Assembly (NCBI RefSeq): GCF_947242115.1
Contig: NC_074725.1
Coordinates: 23,293,898 to 23,357,897, forward strand
Source of the DNA: Biomphalaria glabrata
Taxonomy: Eukaryota > Mollusca > Gastropoda > Planorbidae
DNA length: 64,000 bases
Direction of reading: 5' to 3'
Below are positions 60,590 through 64,000 of the stretch, piece by piece. The notes under the pieces were generated by a model. It did no database searches. It was not told where the DNA came from and was given only the letters and a program-made list of their open reading frames with translations. Numbering within the stretch: the stretch's first letter is position 1; each line of letters begins with the position of its first letter. The position numbers and the translations under genes are program-made.

Positions 60590-61480
60590 TGTCGTTGTCG
60601 GCAAAGCTCGGATGTTCAATGTCAATATGTAATCAATATGAAACCTCACATCATTGCTGAGGACTTACTGTTGCTAGTGGCCAAATACATTGTTCGAGTA
60701 CCAGTAATAACTGGAGCCGTACTAACTAGATCTATTCAATTACGTTCAATTTCCATATCTAAAGACAAAATAGCTGACACGTCTGGTGATTTAGCCATCA
60801 AATAATCCCGGAAAATATAACTCTGCATTGAGGCATTAGTCATCAACCTCCTTCTTTCAGGCGTCTCAGTTCTGGATAAATCTCTCCAACTGTCCAGAAC
60901 ATCTTGCCCATCTGCTTAGCATAGGCTTCCAAATAACGACGACATGTATTCTTTAGGGTTCCAGGTGAAGGTTTGTCTTGTGATGTTGGATGCAAACTTG
61001 TGAAGGATTTTGCTCCACTTCAAATATTTATCATCCAGCTTGAAGAATCCAAAGATGTTGCAAATGGATCATAATTACTGGTGTACGCAAAGATGGCGAT
61101 TATAAAGACGGATTTCTCTTTTGCAATCTTCTTGAAACGACTACTACAGTACGTGATGTCTTTAAGAAATGTGTTCATTTCTGAAAAAGTATAAAAATCT
61201 CTTGCAAAAATATTTCAATTGTATACAAAGTTGCTGCTCCAAGTATGCTTGGATGTTGGTCTGGATTTCTATTTTTTAATAAATCGTAACTACAGTTGGA
61301 TGAACTTTATAACGGTGAAAGTGAACTACAGAAAGGACCCCTGTATGACATTCTTGTCAAATGAGTTCAATTTCCAAAAAAAAATCAACATCATATCTTT
61401 GCGACTGTCCACTCACCAACCCATCTGTTTAAAGGGAGTCTTCCTATTCCTGCAATATACTATTTAGGTGTGGTGGAATA
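60590..61480 (+). mobile_element. hAT transposase fossil (SCAND3/ZBED-like)
   Basis: One frame gives HIIAEDLLLLVAKYIV and LRSISISKDKIADTSGD. Others further on give DGDYKDGFLFCNLLETTTT and VRDVFKKCVHF. These resemble the order of motifs in hAT-derived transposases of the ZBED5/SCAND3 type (from memory). Several frame breaks; no intact ORF. Confidence 0.6.
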
Positions 61481-61664
61481 TGTCAGCCGATCGGACAGTT
61501 TGTACTTTCCAATGGAGATGATGGGCCTGTGACTCCTAGGGAAAAAGTCTTCGGGCTAAAACGCGATAAATAGAATGTTGATATTGCATAGGCACGTGGA
61601 CAGGCATTAGCAAGAACCAAAGCTTTATGATTTTGTGAAAGAAACAATATTTGTTTTGTTTTGT

Positions 61665-61830
61665 TTTACATAATTCGGATGTTCCTTCAGAGTTGAAGAT
61701 AGTTTACTTCCTAGTCCAAACCTCCCGCAGGACGACGGGGGATGGGAGCGGGCAGGGTTTGAACCCTCGACCGTCGATAAATCCGAACGACAGTCCAGCG
61801 AGCAAACCGCACGACCAGGCAGCCATCCTT
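61665..61830 (-). repeat. tRNA-derived SINE, family A, young copy
   Basis: Nearly identical over about 160 bp to 88-262, differing at only a few positions and in its 5'-most bases. Confidence 0.85.
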
Positions 61831-61979
61831 AATAGGAGGTGATTAATAGATATACAATCAATGAGTTTGGGGGGATGTACAAATAGATTAAGGATAGTTT
61901 ATAAGACAATTTTATCACTGGGATGTTGCTCAAGCGCTCGTATATGGTTTGCTTATCTCGGCTGTCCTCCACTTATATC

Positions 61980-62340
61980 TTTGTCCAAGGTTCTCCTTCA
62001 GAGGTGAAATGAGTTGGTGTTCCTCTCGGCTTGACGTCCTGCAGGTACTAGTGTGATGAGGATGCCATGCGGTGGGCTTACTCCTTTGGTAGGTACAGAC
62101 TGGTCCTGGGACTTTAGTCTGGAATGCCTTCAGTTCTGGTCAAGGGTGATGAGTAACTCCCCCTCAACAGGAATGTGTGGAGAGCTGCTGTGATCTCCCT
62201 TCAGTCAACAAAACACACCAGCCCTGGTGTAGGAGGCTATGAGATGAGATGTGAAAGGAGCGTGAATTATTAAACCATACAGGCTGGTTGGTGAGGGGCG
62301 CATCCTTGATAGGAGCGTTTCCCTCAGACTAACTAAGACA
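61980..62340. other. Unassigned GC-balanced island
   Basis: Higher GC than its flanks, with CTTGACGTCCTGCAGGTACT and GGTGAGGGGCGCATCCTTGA. No ORF, tRNA box or inverted ends recognised. It may be an older repeat body. Confidence 0.4.
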
Positions 62341-62898
62341 CATGCTAACAACATTTCACTAAATCTAATAATAATTGCTCTATGGGAGCACAATACAAAT
62401 ACATATACAAATCTACAAGGCAGGGGCGTAAATAAGGAATGAAACATTACAGGGATGTGGCCCCTTTGACCTTATTGACCGACAGGTAAACAAGCCACAT
62501 AAAAAAATGAATGTTAAATAGCATTTAAATTGTTCAAGTTGTTTGTTCACAAAATAATATTTTTTTTGTAACACTAAAATGGCTGTAGTGAAATATTATA
62601 TTTATTATTCATTTTTTTTTCTTAGGGAGTTTTTTTAACAGCATCGACCTATCACACTTCCTGTATGCTGGCTGACATACACAACAAACTCACACTGAAG
62701 GTTGTATGCATCTAGCATCCCACACACACACACACTTTGCAAGTACACTAAGCCTTAACCTTAACCCCAAACATTCTGAACTGTATATATAATTGACCTA
62801 CCATCATAAGTGAAGTAATATTATTATTATTATTTTTTTTTAGAACTACACATCTAACCTACACTGAAACTTGCACATCTTGCAAGGTAATTTATTTT

Positions 62899-62904
<6 letters not shown>

Positions 62905-62958
<54 letters not shown>

Positions 62959-62960
62959 GA
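62905..62960. repeat. TA microsatellite with poly-T
   Basis: (TA)n of about 38 bp followed by an 18-T run. Confidence 0.9.
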
Positions 62961-63064
62961 GATCCATGAAATACACCATTTATAATACACCCTAACCATA
63001 AATCACACACAAGCCAGCTTTAATGATGATTTGATCGAGAATTATTATTTTAAAAAATTGGTTG

Positions 63065-63275
63065 TGAAAAACTGCCGGATTCAGGATTCGTACTTGAGCC
63101 CCTTAGACATTTGATTGAGAGACAAACAATTTAACCACTAAGCCAAACATACATGTGCGATATGACAGAAAAATAAAAGAAGAGGTTGAATTTGAATAAC
63201 TTGATAATGAACAAGGTATTGATAAGAAGCTCTTACATTTATTTAAGATATTAAATTCATGTTTTATAAAGTCAG
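63065..63275 (-). repeat. tRNA-derived SINE, family C
   Basis: Matches 11265-11525: a CTTAGTGGTTAAATTGTTTG A-box region, a GTACGAATCC B box, and the same tail with TGAATAACTTGATAATGA. Confidence 0.7.
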
Positions 63276-63319
63276 AGTTTATTAAAAGAAATTTCTACAA
63301 ATGAATTAAGATCATAAAA

Positions 63320-63640
63320 CTAAAATATTATTTAATCTTGGTTAGGCCAATAATGGAATTTACATCCTCTGTTTGGGATCCTCAACTCAAGAAAACATTA
63401 ATAAATATCACTTAATTTAGAAAGTAAAGTAGCAATTATTTATAAAACACTGAACCATAATCTTTAAATACAAAAAAAGAAACCTAATAAAATACCCATA
63501 AAGACACAAAGATAAGGGTATATTCCTTGTTCCATATACTAGGACAACCAATGACTTGGCAGAATTTAAGTCATTGGTTAACATGCATGGCTAGATTGAC
63601 CTAGCAACACACCTAGGACGTTATCATCTTTTTTAAAGTA
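63320..63640 (+). mobile_element. CR1-like LINE 3' end, decayed
   Basis: RPIMEFTSSVWDPQLKKT, then in shifted frames PMTWQNL / AEFKSLVNMHG, the standard end of CR1/L2-type LINE ORFs. Several breaks. Confidence 0.6.
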
Positions 63641-64000
63641 TTTTATAAGTTAAGATAAGAAAAGTGATCACACTAACTAACATAGAATCGGATACCCTCT
63701 CCCCCTTCCCCTCATGGGCGGACTAGCTATGTTGGCAACCAGGATTATTGGCCTGTGGGATCGCCAAATGATCCTCTTTAAATGAAAATAAATACTGTTA
63801 ATGTGATTGGCATCCTTTTTCCTTTCATAAAAGAACAGACTTAACAGTGCAATACTATAAGCACATATTCTCATAATAATGGAATCACCTAGATCTATAT
63901 CCATATACCATGCTACTAGGTGCCATGATTTATAGATAACAATAGATGTAATTCGTACATCATATGGTCATCAAACTGTGGGCTGGATGGTATAGTAATG

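Noticed and set aside
1-64000. Retroviral, LTR or Polinton-like elements
   Set aside because: No paired LTRs, gag/pol/env, capsid or integrase-like frames were recognised; the RT sequences seen are of LINE type.

Overview
The window reads as AT-rich nuclear DNA of a mollusc, probably a freshwater pulmonate (planorbid-like) snail. The reasons are long introns with GT-AG borders, very many tRNA-derived SINEs and 5'-truncated LINEs, AGATCT/TCTAGA-rich simple sequence, and host genes of animal type. I identified the species group from memory of such genomes, not by a search. There is no operon, prophage or CRISPR structure.

Four host genes can be assembled exon by exon. Every internal splice phase closes in all four.
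(1) At 639-4476 (-) lie seven internal exons of a multi-pass transporter with an amino-acid-permease-like first helix. Both ends are missing.
(2) At 14803-26245 (+) lies a complete 11-exon WRAP53/TCAB1 gene of 689 codons, encoding the WD40 factor that guides scaRNAs and telomerase RNA to Cajal bodies.
(3) and (4) At 31742-39727 (-) and 50900-58061 (-) lie two tandem, diverged genes for TNF-superfamily ligands. Each encodes a type II membrane protein with a stalk, a dibasic/furin-like site and a C-terminal TNF homology domain. Their downstream introns have identical phases, so they arose by duplication. Each contains an 8-nt microexon between the stalk and the TNF domain. Skipping it would shift the frame and stop translation before the domain. 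I regard this as the most interesting feature of the window.

Layout. 0-4.5 kb: transporter gene, with a SINE and a LINE remnant. 4.5-14.8 kb: intergenic repeats (LINE pieces, MITE, AGATCT-rich block, a 60-bp minisatellite, SINEs). 14.8-26.3 kb: WRAP53, with a hAT fossil in intron 6 and a piggyBac fossil in intron 8. 26.6-31.4 kb: LINE 3' end, SINE, MITE. 31.7-41 kb: TNF-like gene A. 41-50.9 kb: LINE with a 421-codon reverse transcriptase ORF, a hAT-like element and LINE 3' ends. 50.9-58.1 kb: TNF-like gene B with several tandem repeats in its introns. 58.5-64 kb: LINE, MITE, hAT fossil, SINEs and a CR1-like LINE tail.

The genes do not form a pathway. WRAP53 acts in RNP biogenesis, the TNF-like proteins in cell-cell signalling or immunity, and the transporter in membrane transport. 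No retrovirus, LTR element or Polinton was recognised.
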